Assembly (NCBI GenBank): GCA_903970445.1
Contig: CAJCIP010000029.1
Location: forward strand, 1 to 39,977
Length of the DNA stretch: 39,977 nt
DNA from: Verrucomicrobia bacterium Tous-C9LFEB
GTDB taxonomy: Bacteria > Acidobacteriota > Terriglobia > Terriglobales > Acidobacteriaceae
Direction of reading: 5' to 3'
A model generated the notes under the pieces. That model was not told the DNA's origin and did no database searches. It was given only the letters and a program-made list of their open reading frames with translations. The position numbers and the translations under genes are program-made. This document shows, one piece after another, positions 29,786 to 38,052 of the stretch; positions within the stretch are counted from its first letter, which is position 1; every line of letters begins with the position of its first letter.

Positions 29786-32371
29786 GTGACCGGAGATACC
29801 TTGCTGCACGGACGACAAGTCAATCTCGAGCTGGATTGCGCGGATGAGCCCATTCGCGTTCCCGGCAGTGTGCAGCAGCATGGCTTCTTTCTGCTCATCG
29901 ATGGTTCATTCGACAGGGTTCTCGTAGCGAGCGAAAACGCCTCGCGCTTTCTGCAGTTGCCCATCAAGCTGGTGCTTGGTGCGAGCGTTGAAACACTGCT
30001 GCCGCGCGAGTTACTTACCGCAATACGTTTACAGAAGGTGATGCTGGACGAGAATCCGGAAGGCCTGGTCAGCTTTCTGGGAACATTTCGCATTTGCGAC
30101 GAGATGTTCAGCGTGGTCACGCATTGCATCGGCGACCACCACGCGCTTGAGTTTGAGCAGCAGGACAGACTTGTCGGTCCCGAGCTGATGAACGCGGTCA
30201 TTACCAACTTCGTCTCCGCACTGGGCACCTTGAAAAACGAGCAGGAGCTGTGCGACGCCCTGGCACGGCAGGTCGCGGAGCTCACAGGTTTTGATCGCGT
30301 CATGCTCTACCGCTTCAACGAAGCCGGCGAAGGCACCGTGTTGTCCGAAGTGAATGACGGCAAGTTGCCCAGCTATCTGCATCTTCGCTTTCCGGGCACT
30401 GACATTCCGCGGCAGGCCAGAGAGCTATATGTGCTGAACACCACGCGCATCATTCCAGACGTTGGCTACGCTCCGTCGCCGTTGCTGGGCATCGACGGCA
30501 CCGTGGCGCAATCGCTGGATCTTTCCCGCGCAACATTGCGCAGTGTGTCGCCGATCCACCTGGAATACATGCGCAACATGGGCACGCTGTCTTCCATGTC
30601 GGTGTCGATTGTGAACGAGGGCCGTCTGTGGGGCCTGATCAGCGGTCATCACGCGGAGCCCAAGCTGGTGCCGTACCTTGTCCGCAGCGCCTGTGACATG
30701 CTCACGCGCATGGCGAGCACGCAACTGAATGCCTTCAGTACAGCAGCGCGCCTGCAGCAGATGCTGCATTTTCATGCCGTGCAGCGGCAGGTCCTTACCG
30801 AGCTTGCCGGCGAGCCGCACTACCTGACCGGGCTTGCGGCGCATCTTCCCATCATTCGAAAAATCACCAACGCTGCGGGTGTCGCGCTGGTTGTCGACCA
30901 AAGCTATTCGCGGGATGGAGAGCTTCCGGAGGATGCCGATCTGGAAACAGTGGTGGAGTGGTTGGACACGCTACCAGAGTTCGATGTCTACCACAGCTCC
31001 CATCTTGCCTCACAGCTTCCAGAGGCGGATCGTTTTCGCACCACGGGCAGTGGACTGATTGCGATACGCATTTCATCCATGCAGAAACGTTATCTGCTCT
31101 GGTTTCGTCCGGAGGTGGTGCGCACCGTTCGCTGGGCCGGCGAACCCGGCAAGGAAGCTGACTGGGGAGGGCAACTGCATCCGCGTGCTTCCTTCAACGA
31201 GTGGAAGGAAACAATTCGCGGCCAAAGCGAGCCGTGGACCGCCATGGAGCTCGATTCGGCGCGCGACTTCCGCGCCGCGCTCACCGCCATCGGATTGCGC
31301 CGGGCCGAAGAAGCGATCGAGTTGGGAGAAGCACGTTTCCAGCAGCTCACCCAGGCGCTGCCCGCAAAGATCTTCACCGTGGATGATGACGGCCACCTTA
31401 CGTACGTCAACGAGCGCTGGCTGCAGCAGGGTATGCGGCGCGAGGGATTGTGGTACGAAGACCCAGATTTCGTAAGCGAAGACAGCGAGCGCAGCGCGAC
31501 GCTTTGGAAGCAATGCGTTGCGGCGGGTAGCCAGTTCGAAGCGGAGATGCGACTGCATAGCCATGGCGGAGGGCCAGAGCGCTGGAACCTGGTCCGGATC
31601 ACGCCGTTCCAGAGGATGGGCGCGCGCCGCGCCGGCTGGATAGGAACGCTGATCGACCTGACCGAAAGCAAGGAACGCGAACTGGCGCTGCGCATGACGG
31701 AAAAGCTCGCGCTGACCGGACGCATGACCAGCGTGATCGCGCACGAAATCAATAACCCGCTTGAAGCCATCACCAACCTGATGTACCTGCTGCGCAGCGA
31801 GCTTCCGGAAGAAGGGCCCGCCGGAGGTTATATCGGTATGGTCGAAAGCGAGCTGGAGCGCATATCAGGGATCACAAAACAGACACTTCGTTGGAGCCGC
31901 GAAACGACTGATCAGGCGCAAACATTTCAGACCGGTCCTCTTGTGGATGATGTGCTCCGCCTCTTCGCCGGGAAGATTCGCAACCGTCAGCTTACTGTCC
32001 GCGTGGAAGGCCCGCGCGACGTGTCCATCGCCGGTGTGGTGGGCCAGATACGGCAGGTGCTCGCGAACCTCACGTCCAATGCGATCGATGCCTCCCCACT
32101 GGGTGGGCGTGTGGTCATTTCCGTGCTCGAAGCAGAGCGCGAGGCGGGCTTTTCGGTTTCCGACAACGGCGCAGGAATACCCGAATCGCTGATGGTGAAG
32201 TTGTTCCAGCCGTTCCTCAGCACGAAGGGAGATCTCGGCAATGGGTTGGGCCTCTATATCTCTAAAGAAATCGTGGAACGGCACGGCGGCCGCATCGAGG
32301 TGACGTCAACCCCGGATCGGGGAACGACCATGACAGTGTGGCTGCCCAAGGTGAGTGCGGGAGGCGAATAG
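29786..32371 (+). CDS. bphP: Bacteriophytochrome histidine kinase
   Basis: An 861-residue red/far-red photoreceptor. The biliverdin-binding cysteine is C18 (L-D-C-A-D-E-P-I-R-V-P-G), in the position used by bacterial phytochromes. The PAS-GAF-PHY module follows: F-P-G-T-D-I-P near residue 200 in place of the common P-A-S-D-I-P, S-P-I-H-L-E-Y-M-R-N-M-G, and the PHY tongue motif P-R-A-S-F near residue 465. A second PAS domain (about 515-640) precedes the kinase: H-box I-A-H-E-I-N-N-P-L-E (H near 653), N-L-T-S-N-A-I-D, D-N-G-A-G-I-P, G-N-G-L-G-L-Y-I. GTG 29786 has AGGAAGGAAG upstream. No response regulator lies downstream, so its partner is elsewhere. Confidence 0.93.
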   Translation: MTGDTLLHGRQVNLELDCADEPIRVPGSVQQHGFFLLIDGSFDRVLVASENASRFLQLPIKLVLGASVETLLPRELLTAIRLQKVMLDENPEGLVSFLGTFRICDEMFSVVTHCIGDHHALEFEQQDRLVGPELMNAVITNFVSALGTLKNEQELCDALARQVAELTGFDRVMLYRFNEAGEGTVLSEVNDGKLPSYLHLRFPGTDIPRQARELYVLNTTRIIPDVGYAPSPLLGIDGTVAQSLDLSRATLRSVSPIHLEYMRNMGTLSSMSVSIVNEGRLWGLISGHHAEPKLVPYLVRSACDMLTRMASTQLNAFSTAARLQQMLHFHAVQRQVLTELAGEPHYLTGLAAHLPIIRKITNAAGVALVVDQSYSRDGELPEDADLETVVEWLDTLPEFDVYHSSHLASQLPEADRFRTTGSGLIAIRISSMQKRYLLWFRPEVVRTVRWAGEPGKEADWGGQLHPRASFNEWKETIRGQSEPWTAMELDSARDFRAALTAIGLRRAEEAIELGEARFQQLTQALPAKIFTVDDDGHLTYVNERWLQQGMRREGLWYEDPDFVSEDSERSATLWKQCVAAGSQFEAEMRLHSHGGGPERWNLVRITPFQRMGARRAGWIGTLIDLTESKERELALRMTEKLALTGRMTSVIAHEINNPLEAITNLMYLLRSELPEEGPAGGYIGMVESELERISGITKQTLRWSRETTDQAQTFQTGPLVDDVLRLFAGKIRNRQLTVRVEGPRDVSIAGVVGQIRQVLANLTSNAIDASPLGGRVVISVLEAEREAGFSVSDNGAGIPESLMVKLFQPFLSTKGDLGNGLGLYISKEIVERHGGRIEVTSTPDRGTTMTVWLPKVSAGGE

Positions 32372-32437
32372 TGTGTCCGTCGTGAACGACGATGTCGCGA
32401 ATCTAATTGGGAAACGATGGTCGGTAGATTAGGACCG

Positions 32438-32643
32438 GAGGAGTAGCAGCGAGCTTTCCTTCTGAAAGGGAATGGGCTTCATCCCTGGATTCTTCGGTCA
32501 TCAGTCCAAGGCTAAAGCCTCTTCTTCTTTGCAGAGGGATTGCGTGAGCTAAAGTTCACGCAACAAACAGCTGTACAACACGAGGCTTTAGCCTCGGCCT
32601 CTGCGACGCAAAGCCGGAATGAATCGCCGTCATGCTACTCCTC
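32438..32643. repeat. MITE-like element with GAGGAGTAGCA terminal inverted repeats
   Basis: GAGGAGTAGCA (32438-32448) and TGCTACTCCTC (32633-32643) are exact inverted repeats about 206 bases apart. Inside lie several hairpins (GGCTAAAGCC type, GAGGCTTTAGCCTC, GCGTGAGCTAAAGTTCACGC). The right end overlaps the stop codon of the VWFA gene. The gap 32372-32634 has no gene. Confidence 0.65.
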
Positions 32644-33696
32644 AGGCTTCTTGGCGTTGGACGTTAGACCTTCCGCCCAGTACGAGCTCCTGTGCCCAAG
32701 CTTCGCGTCGGGATACAACGGCACCTTCACTGTCAGATCATGCAGCCCCGGTTGCGCTTGGCTGCTCCCGGCTGCGTTCGCAGGGAAGGTTGGGCGAAAG
32801 CTCAGCACGTAGTAGTTGTTGACGTGATTACCGAGCGTAAGCAGCCCCTTGTCGAAACTCTTCTGCGTAGCGAAATTGATGTACTCGCCGCCGGAGAGTC
32901 TCGCGAGCGTCTTCGGGGCATTGGTACGCAGCGCCTGCACCGCGGCTTGAATCAACGCGATCGGATTGAGCGCGCTGGGAGTGCCGCCGCCCCTGATCGA
33001 ATCCACCTGCTCGTCGCGAAACGGCGAAAAGGAAACGCTTTCCAGCACAATGTTGCTGCGGCTGAGCTGCTCGATGACGTGTTCGGCTTTGGCCTCACTG
33101 CCGTGGTCGCGGGTTTCGCTGATCAGCAAAACAGCGCGACGCCCTTTCGCGTGGTGCGCGTCGAGGATCTGCCCGGCATACTCCACTGCGTCATAGACCG
33201 TCGCGTCCTTGTCTTCGCAGGGAGCGAGCGAGTTCAGCGCTGCCTCCCGTCGTTCCGGCGTGGTGACGAAGCCGGAGACAAGGTCCTCGCCACTGCCGAA
33301 CTTCACGACCGCAACTTCGGCTGGCGCATCGCCGATCAATTCATCCACCATGATCGGCAAACCCTTCAGCTTGTCCATTTCGGCGATCGCGCCGCGCGAG
33401 CACTGAAACACAACCACCAGCGATATCGGTTGCACCTGCCCGGAGTCGTCGAGACGAACCTGCTGCGGGACACCGTTGTCTTCGATCACGAACTTGTCCG
33501 CGCCCAGACCATAAATCGTTTCACCCTTCTTCGTGCGTACCGTGGTCGGCACGAAGACGAGCTGCGTACCCAACTGCAGGCGCGCGGTGGACTGATCGTC
33601 CGGGATCTGCGGCGGCTCCTGTGCCGCCACGGAATAGAAAGATAAGGCGGCAAGCAGACCTGTGAGAGCGGCAATCAGCCGGATACGCAACGGCAT
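32635..33696 (-). CDS. VWFA-related Acidobacterial-domain protein
   Basis: A 353-residue secreted protein. The signal peptide is M-P-L-R-I-R-L-I-A-A-L-T-G with cleavage probably after S-V-A-A. The early part has the D-K-F-V-I-E-D-N-G-V-P-Q-Q-V motif typical of the VWFA-related domain first named in Acidobacteria, then a von Willebrand A-like fold (P-I-S-L-V-V-V-F, D-A-T-V-Y-D-A-V, V-L-L-I-S-E-T-R-D). The MIDAS-type D-x-S-x-S is not intact (F-Q-C-S-R-G), so metal-dependent adhesion is doubtful. The function is unknown; many paralogues per genome are usual. ATG 33696 is favoured by the signal peptide; ATG 33717 is possible. Confidence 0.82.
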   Translation of the reverse strand: MPLRIRLIAALTGLLAALSFYSVAAQEPPQIPDDQSTARLQLGTQLVFVPTTVRTKKGETIYGLGADKFVIEDNGVPQQVRLDDSGQVQPISLVVVFQCSRGAIAEMDKLKGLPIMVDELIGDAPAEVAVVKFGSGEDLVSGFVTTPERREAALNSLAPCEDKDATVYDAVEYAGQILDAHHAKGRRAVLLISETRDHGSEAKAEHVIEQLSRSNIVLESVSFSPFRDEQVDSIRGGGTPSALNPIALIQAAVQALRTNAPKTLARLSGGEYINFATQKSFDKGLLTLGNHVNNYYVLSFRPTFPANAAGSSQAQPGLHDLTVKVPLYPDAKLGHRSSYWAEGLTSNAKKPEE

Positions 33697-33960
33697 AGCT
33701 CCAGAATAGACGCCCATTCGCACCACGACGTTACCGTTCGCTGTCGGATTACGACTGTTCGCTGTAAACCGAGCGATTTCCCTTAACAAAGTAACTAGCC
33801 TAAGTGGTGCCGGACGTGTCTTTGCCGCATCACATACGGACATCGTCGCCAGCATCAGGAACCATCGGCTGTACTCTTCGGGCCCGCAGTTTACCGATAG
33901 GCTGAGAGTTGTTTTCGCCGCAATGGTGCGGCACAGAAGTTCTAGGAGACCGCAACAGAC

Positions 33961-36087
33961 ATGCCAAAGCTAACCAAGGTCATCGAAAAAGGCGTAGTGC
34001 TCGGCGCGAAAGCTAGCTGGGCCGTTTTCGACAAGCTCAATTCATTCAGCCCCAACAAGAGCTTCACACCCAAGTGGTCGGATAAGCCCCTGCTGAAGAG
34101 CTACCAGAAGGAAAAGCCCCCGCTAGGCTGGCCGCGCACCACGGACTCGCTTTGCCCGCGTTGCGTGCCGGAAATCCGCCAGCAAATTCTCGACGGCAAG
34201 CTGCCGCACGAAATTCTTCTCAACGAGAAAGTTGGCGAAATCAAGGCGCAGATCATCGAGCGCGACGGCAAGATTCTGATGGTCAAGGATTGCCCGATCC
34301 ACGGCCACTTCGAGGACGTGATGTCCATCGATCCGCCGATGATGAAGCACCTCGAAGACGTCTTCCCGGGCCGCGACATCCGCGCCCACAACGACGAGAA
34401 GCTGCACAACCACGGCACCTCCACAGTCACTCATGGCCGCGGTTCCGTTCTCACCATCGATCTCACCAACCGCTGCAACATGATGTGCGATCCCTGCTTC
34501 ATGGACGCAAACCAGGTCGGCTTCGTGCACGAACTGACGTGGGATGAGATCAAGACCATGCTCGACAACGCGATCACCATCAAGCCGCGTCGTCAGATGA
34601 GCGTGCAGTTCTCCGGTGGCGAGCCTACACTGTCGCCGTACTTCCTCGACGCTGTCGCGTACGCCCGCAAGGTGGGTTACAACTCCGTGCAGGCCGCAAC
34701 CAACGGCATCGAGTTCGCGAAGTCCGCTGAGTTTGCTCGCGCTGCTGCGGAGGCCGGTCTGCGCTACGCATACCTGCAGTTCGACGGCATCGGCAACGCT
34801 GCCAACTCGCACCGCAAGGTCGGTAACTCGTTCGACGTAAAGCTCCAGGCCATTCACAACCTGCATGCCGCCGGCGTCGACATCGTTCCCGTCACCTGCA
34901 TCATCAACGGCATCAACAACGAACAGGTTGGCCGCATCATCGAGTTCGCGCTCGACAACCCAAAGAAGATCAACTTCCTCTCGTTTCAGCCTGTCAGCTT
35001 TACAGGCCGCGATGAAGCAGTTTCCGACGAGCGCCGCGAAGCGCAGCGCTACACGCTGTCGCATCTCGCACACGACATCCGCGATCAAACGGGACTCGGC
35101 GAGAGCACACGCGACTGGTTCCCGATCAGCTTCATGTCCACGTTCTCTGACTGGGCCGATCTCGTCCACGGGCCGAACCACGACTGGGGCCAGCTCTCCT
35201 GCGGTTGCCACCCGAACTGCGGCATCGGCATGGCGCTGATGATCGATAAAGAAACAAAGGAAGCGGCACCGGTCACCGCGTTCCTCAACGCCACGCAGCT
35301 CGCCAAGGACATCGCGAAGGTCAACGATGCAGCCCGCGGCAAGACGCTCACCGTCATCGGCGCCGCACTCGCGCTCATCCGTAACTACGAGCCCAAGAAC
35401 GCTCCCACGCACTTCAGCATCTTCTCGCTGCTGGAGAAGTTCGATAAATGCTTCGGCGCCACCGGCCGCAACTACGGCAAAGTAACGGGCGACCGCACCA
35501 TGGCCGACATCGAGAAGCGCCGCGGAGACCGCTGGAACTTCCTGTTCATCGCAGGCATGTGGTTTCAGGATCTCTTCAATTACGACTTCCGCCGCACCGA
35601 GCAATGCATCATCCCGTACGCCACGCAGGAAGGCGAAATCAGCTTCTGCGCCTACAACACCGGCGTGGGCTGGCGCAACATCATTGAGAAGATGCACATG
35701 ACGTCATCCCTCACCAAGTGGTACGAGGAGCATGGCCGTCACGAAATCTTCGCCGGTGGCAAGAAGGTCGGCCTCGACAAGCAGGACAAGTACGACCTGA
35801 TCCTCAACCAGGAGCACGTCGACTCCGCTGCCAACGACACGTTCGAGAAGTCCGGCATCGCCAAGAACGCACGCGAAGAAAAAATCCGTGCACGCGACGC
35901 GAAGCTTAAGCAGGACGCCGAGAACGCTCGCATGGCCAAGCTGTACCGCAAGGAGATCCTGAAGGAAGCCGAGCTTCCCGGCGGCTTCGTTGCCCTCGGC
36001 GAGATCGGCGGCCTGGGCGGCATCAAGCCCGCGGCGCCGGCTTCAAAAGTCGAGGTGAAGGAAGACGAGCTAGTCGCAGGCGACTAA
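33961..36087 (+). CDS. Radical SAM protein of the Tes / membrane-spanning lipid synthase-like group
   Basis: A 708-residue radical SAM enzyme. The SAM-binding cluster motif is C172-N-M-M-C176-D-P-C179, with G-G-E-P-T at 219-223. Extra cysteines recall archaeal tetraether synthase (Tes): C-P-R-C at 65-68, K-D-C-P-I-H-G-H-F around C111, and C414-G-C416-H-P-N-C420-G. Tes joins two lipid tails at their methyl ends to make membrane-spanning lipids; relatives have been proposed for iso-diabolic acid and branched tetraether lipids in Acidobacteria. That role here is an inference. The C-terminal 90 residues are charged and partly coiled. Codon use is strongly biased to C-ending codons, hinting at high expression. 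The gene stands alone, with AGGAG 11 bases upstream and a terminator behind. Confidence 0.8.
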   Translation: MPKLTKVIEKGVVLGAKASWAVFDKLNSFSPNKSFTPKWSDKPLLKSYQKEKPPLGWPRTTDSLCPRCVPEIRQQILDGKLPHEILLNEKVGEIKAQIIERDGKILMVKDCPIHGHFEDVMSIDPPMMKHLEDVFPGRDIRAHNDEKLHNHGTSTVTHGRGSVLTIDLTNRCNMMCDPCFMDANQVGFVHELTWDEIKTMLDNAITIKPRRQMSVQFSGGEPTLSPYFLDAVAYARKVGYNSVQAATNGIEFAKSAEFARAAAEAGLRYAYLQFDGIGNAANSHRKVGNSFDVKLQAIHNLHAAGVDIVPVTCIINGINNEQVGRIIEFALDNPKKINFLSFQPVSFTGRDEAVSDERREAQRYTLSHLAHDIRDQTGLGESTRDWFPISFMSTFSDWADLVHGPNHDWGQLSCGCHPNCGIGMALMIDKETKEAAPVTAFLNATQLAKDIAKVNDAARGKTLTVIGAALALIRNYEPKNAPTHFSIFSLLEKFDKCFGATGRNYGKVTGDRTMADIEKRRGDRWNFLFIAGMWFQDLFNYDFRRTEQCIIPYATQEGEISFCAYNTGVGWRNIIEKMHMTSSLTKWYEEHGRHEIFAGGKKVGLDKQDKYDLILNQEHVDSAANDTFEKSGIAKNAREEKIRARDAKLKQDAENARMAKLYRKEILKEAELPGGFVALGEIGGLGGIKPAAPASKVEVKEDELVAGD

Positions 36088-36133
36088 CGATTTGCATGGA
36101 GCGAAAGCGCTTCGCGCAAAGGAGAAACAAAGA

Positions 36134-36164
36134 AGGGCCGCCGGTGATGGCGGCCTTACTTTTT
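36134..36164 (+). terminator. Intrinsic terminator of the radical SAM gene
   Basis: AAGGGCCGCC and GGCGGCCTT form a strong stem with a 6-base loop, followed by ACTTTTT. It lies 46 bases after the stop. The following gap up to 36382 holds only a 25-codon frame (36195-36272) of doubtful meaning and a hairpin repeat. Confidence 0.85.
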
Positions 36165-36281
36165 GTGTGGCTTATGCTTTCGATTGTGAGGGCTATGGAA
36201 CTGCGACAGACCAAAGACGCGCGCAAGTTGCTCGAGCTGATTCAGAGCCGTCTAGATTCTGCCGATGTTTGAATTATGGCT

Positions 36282-36317
36282 GGGTGCCCCATTCATGCGC
36301 TTTTGCATGATCGGGGT
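36282..36317 (+). repeat. GGGTGCCCC hairpin repeat, copy 1
   Basis: GGGTGCCCC, then TTCATGC, a short loop, GCATGA and CGGGG form an imperfect hairpin. The same unit recurs at 37082 and 38631, always between toxin-antitoxin genes, and each is followed about 40-50 bases later by CACCCTC. Confidence 0.75.
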
Positions 36318-36382
36318 TGTGTACCTCCGAGCAGCTCAGGGCAAGACAAACACCCTCAGCCGCACAATACGGAATCCTCCGT

Positions 36383-36652
36383 CTACGAGATACGTTGATC
36401 GTAGGCGTCGTGCTCTCCGATCCAAAACCATACAAATGCGTCAGGCACACGTATAGCAAGGGTTCGGTATTTCAAGTTGACACGGGCCGACCAAATTTCC
36501 TGACCGTTCTGTTCGCTTATTTTCTTCAAATGTAGTGACGGATGGCGAGGATCACTCATCAGCAGCGCAAACTGTTTGTCCGCCCTTTTCGTATGTCCGC
36601 TGGCAGTGCATCGTTAGTCTTTCCAGAACGCTGCGCTGGCGCGATGAACCAT
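36383..36652 (-). pseudogene. RelE/ParE-like toxin gene with an internal stop
   Basis: The frame starts M-V-H-R-A-S-A-A-F-W-K-D and then meets TAA at codon 13. Removing one A (GACTA[A]CGATGC) would give Y-D-A-L-P-A-D-I-R-K; a missing A in the following A run brings the original frame back at R-A-D-K-Q-F-A-L-L. From there to the TAG at 36383 the sequence is a typical RelE-fold toxin: H-P-S-L-H-L-K-K-I, W-S-A-R-V-N-L-K-Y-R-T-L-A, W-F-W-I-G-E-H-D-A-Y-D. So one insertion and one deletion have broken the N-terminal 25 codons only. The partner gene directly upstream is open. A shorter product from an internal start would lack the first helix. Confidence 0.8.
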
Positions 36653-36657
36653 CTGAC

Positions 36658-36858
36658 CTAGAGGGCTCGCGTGTTCCCGGATGCATGGTCAGCTAACGCC
36701 TGACGGATACGATCATCAAATACACCTGACTGCACAGCACCTTCAAGCGCTTCATCGACCGCTCGCGCGTACTGTTCGTCCATCCAGATGTAAAGCTTCT
36801 CCTGGTCTGATGGCGAAAGCGTTTTAATCGCTTCTTCGATTTCCTGCACGGAACTCAT
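36658..36858 (-). CDS. Antitoxin-like partner of the broken RelE-type toxin
   Basis: A 66-residue, mostly helical and acidic protein (I-E-E-A-I-K-T-L-S-P-S-D-Q-E-K-L, then a tail D-D-R-I-R-Q-A-L-A-D-H-A). No DNA-binding domain is recognised. Its size, charge and place five bases before a RelE-fold toxin gene on the same strand make it the likely antitoxin. The frame is intact even though its toxin is not. The start at ATG 36858 has no strong ribosome site. No family name is certain. Confidence 0.6.
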   Translation of the reverse strand: MSSVQEIEEAIKTLSPSDQEKLYIWMDEQYARAVDEALEGAVQSGVFDDRIRQALADHASGNTRAL

Positions 36859-36902
36859 AGCTGGAATTCTAACTCCTCGTACGGGTCACCCAAATGTAAG
36901 TG

Positions 36903-37076
36903 TCATCCGCCTTTCGCTCTGCTCGCGGATGCGACGTAGTGTTGATCGAGCGCGTGACGCAGCAGCGATTTGATGACCGCCCGCCGGCTGATGTTAAGCT
37001 GGGTAGCTTCGCGGTCGAGTTCATCGAGCATCTCTGCTGCAAAGTCAACATTCACCCGCTGGACAGGGCGAACCAT
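36903..37076 (-). pseudogene. 5'-truncated second copy of the BrnA-type antitoxin
   Basis: From M-V-R-P-V-Q-R-V-N-V-D-F to the end this 57-codon frame is almost identical to residues 36-92 of the intact BrnA-like protein at 38053 (differences include R for Q after I-S-R and the end A-K-G-G). The first 35 residues are missing and replaced by the GGGTGCCCC repeat. The retained part holds the ribbon-helix-helix DNA-binding domain, so an operator-binding fragment could still be made from ATG 37076. No toxin gene accompanies it. Confidence 0.75.
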
Positions 37077-37081
37077 CTGCC

Positions 37082-37117
37082 GGGTGCCCCGTTCATGCGC
37101 ACTTGCATGAGCGGGGT
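37082..37117 (+). repeat. GGGTGCCCC hairpin repeat, copy 2
   Basis: GGGTGCCCCG, TTCATGC, loop, GCATGA, GCGGGG; the stem is nearly perfect (CCCCG with CGGGG and TCATGC with GCATGA). It lies exactly where the truncated BrnA copy loses its 5' end. Confidence 0.8.
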
Positions 37118-37271
37118 CTGCGGAGTCCGAATAGCTTGAGGCAGAACGAGCACCCTCACCCGCTCATGACATAGAGCCGTAGGAACGGCGCACCCGGAAG
37201 ATCGCTCCCAGCGGCGGAGTCTGTCTGCCTGCGGCGAAAAAATCTCAGTTTTCGGCTAATTTCTTACTGAA

Positions 37272-37291
37272 CGTAGTCATATTTGACTACA
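37272..37291 (+). promoter_or_regulatory. Operator-like palindrome upstream of higB
   Basis: GTAGTCA (37273-37279) and TGACTAC (37284-37290) are a perfect inverted repeat with spacer TATT, seven bases before the higB start codon. It has the same length, spacing and almost the same half-site as the hicAB operator at 17324. Confidence 0.7.
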
Positions 37292-37297
37292 CTTGCC

Positions 37298-37666
37298 ATG
37301 TCGAGGCAAAGTGACAGTTGGATGCGTTCCACTCGCCCAATCTCATGGATCAAAGCGGCCCGCAAAGAGTTCGAAGAGTTTCCCGCTCAGGCGCAATCGG
37401 TATGTCTTACCGCGCTCACAATGGCTGCAGAAGGTGGAAAGGCTGACATAGCGAAGCCGATGCAAGGTTTGGGCAGCGGTGTTTTTGAAGTCGCACTGCA
37501 ACATCGTGGCAATGCTTATCGGGTCGTTTATGCCGTGCAGATTGGCGGTGACCTATGGGTCGTCCACGCGTTTCAGAAGAAATCGACCTCAGGCATCAAG
37601 ACGGCCAAAAGCGATATCGATCTTGTAAGAGACAGGCTACGCAAACTGAAGGAGATGTTGACATGA
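37298..37666 (+). CDS. HigB-like toxin (phage Gp49-like / RelE superfamily)
   Basis: A 122-residue protein of the Gp49/HigB-type branch of RelE-fold mRNA interferases. Typical parts are A-R-K-E-F-E-E-F-P-A-Q-A-Q, the core F-E-V-A-L-Q-H-R-G-N-A-Y-R-V-V-Y-A and L-W-V-V-H-A-F-Q-K-K-S, in which the arginine and the K-K-S lysines match the active-site strand. ATG 37298 follows the operator closely; ATG 37322 is an alternative. The stop overlaps the antitoxin start by ATGA, so the two are translationally coupled. The order is toxin first, as in higBA. The gene is intact, unlike its neighbours' toxins. Confidence 0.85.
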   Translation: MSRQSDSWMRSTRPISWIKAARKEFEEFPAQAQSVCLTALTMAAEGGKADIAKPMQGLGSGVFEVALQHRGNAYRVVYAVQIGGDLWVVHAFQKKSTSGIKTAKSDIDLVRDRLRKLKEMLT

Positions 37667-38013
37667 AAACCGAGGCTATAGAAATCGTTCGCGGCAGCGG
37701 CAATGTCTTCCACGATTTTGGCTATGCCGATGCCGACCTCCTTCAGTTCAAAGCTTTGTTGGCTGCTGAGATCGTCAAGCGTCTCGACCGCGAGAACCTT
37801 ACCGTGCGGGCCGCTCACACACGAACCGGGTTTGCTGCCGCCGATTTTTCACGTATTCGGAGAGCTGATCTCGGTCGCTTCACGGTGGATCGCTTGATGG
37901 CCGTACTCTCGCGCCTTGGCTCGCGAGTAGAAATCAAGCTTCGAGTGAAACCCATCCGCCAGGCAGCAGGAATCGCTGTCACTGCGCACTCCCTGGCCAC
38001 ATCTCGCTTTTGA
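37663..38013 (+). CDS. HigA-like XRE-family antitoxin
   Basis: A 116-residue protein with a helix-turn-helix domain of the HTH_37 type common in Gp49-associated antitoxins: D-L-L-Q-F-K-A-L-L-A-A-E-I, then V-R-A-A-H-T-R-T-G-F-A-A-A-D-F-S-R-I-R-R and F-T-V-D-R-L-M-A-V-L-S-R-L-G. It should bind and neutralise HigB and repress through the palindrome at 37272. AAGGAG lies before the ATG at 37663. The last 20 or so residues are a poorly conserved-looking tail. Confidence 0.87.
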   Translation: MKTEAIEIVRGSGNVFHDFGYADADLLQFKALLAAEIVKRLDRENLTVRAAHTRTGFAAADFSRIRRADLGRFTVDRLMAVLSRLGSRVEIKLRVKPIRQAAGIAVTAHSLATSRF

Positions 38014-38052
38014 GACTCGGTTTTACGATGAATACAAAGTCGGATGCCACGT

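Noticed and set aside
33720..33950. Possible riboswitch in the leader of the radical SAM gene
   Set aside because: No conserved SAM, cobalamin or other riboswitch core could be recognised; only weak short hairpins are present.
34123..35697. A 524-codon open frame antisense to the radical SAM gene
   Set aside because: It mirrors the codon bias of the real gene (C-ending codons give open antisense frames). Its valine/alanine/aspartate-rich translation matches no family, and the plus-strand motifs are unambiguous.
36195..36272. A 25-codon frame (M-E-L-R-Q-T-K-D-A-R-K-L-L-E) after the radical SAM terminator
   Set aside because: Too short, no good ribosome site and no partner; it may be the relic of a gene end, but cannot be supported.
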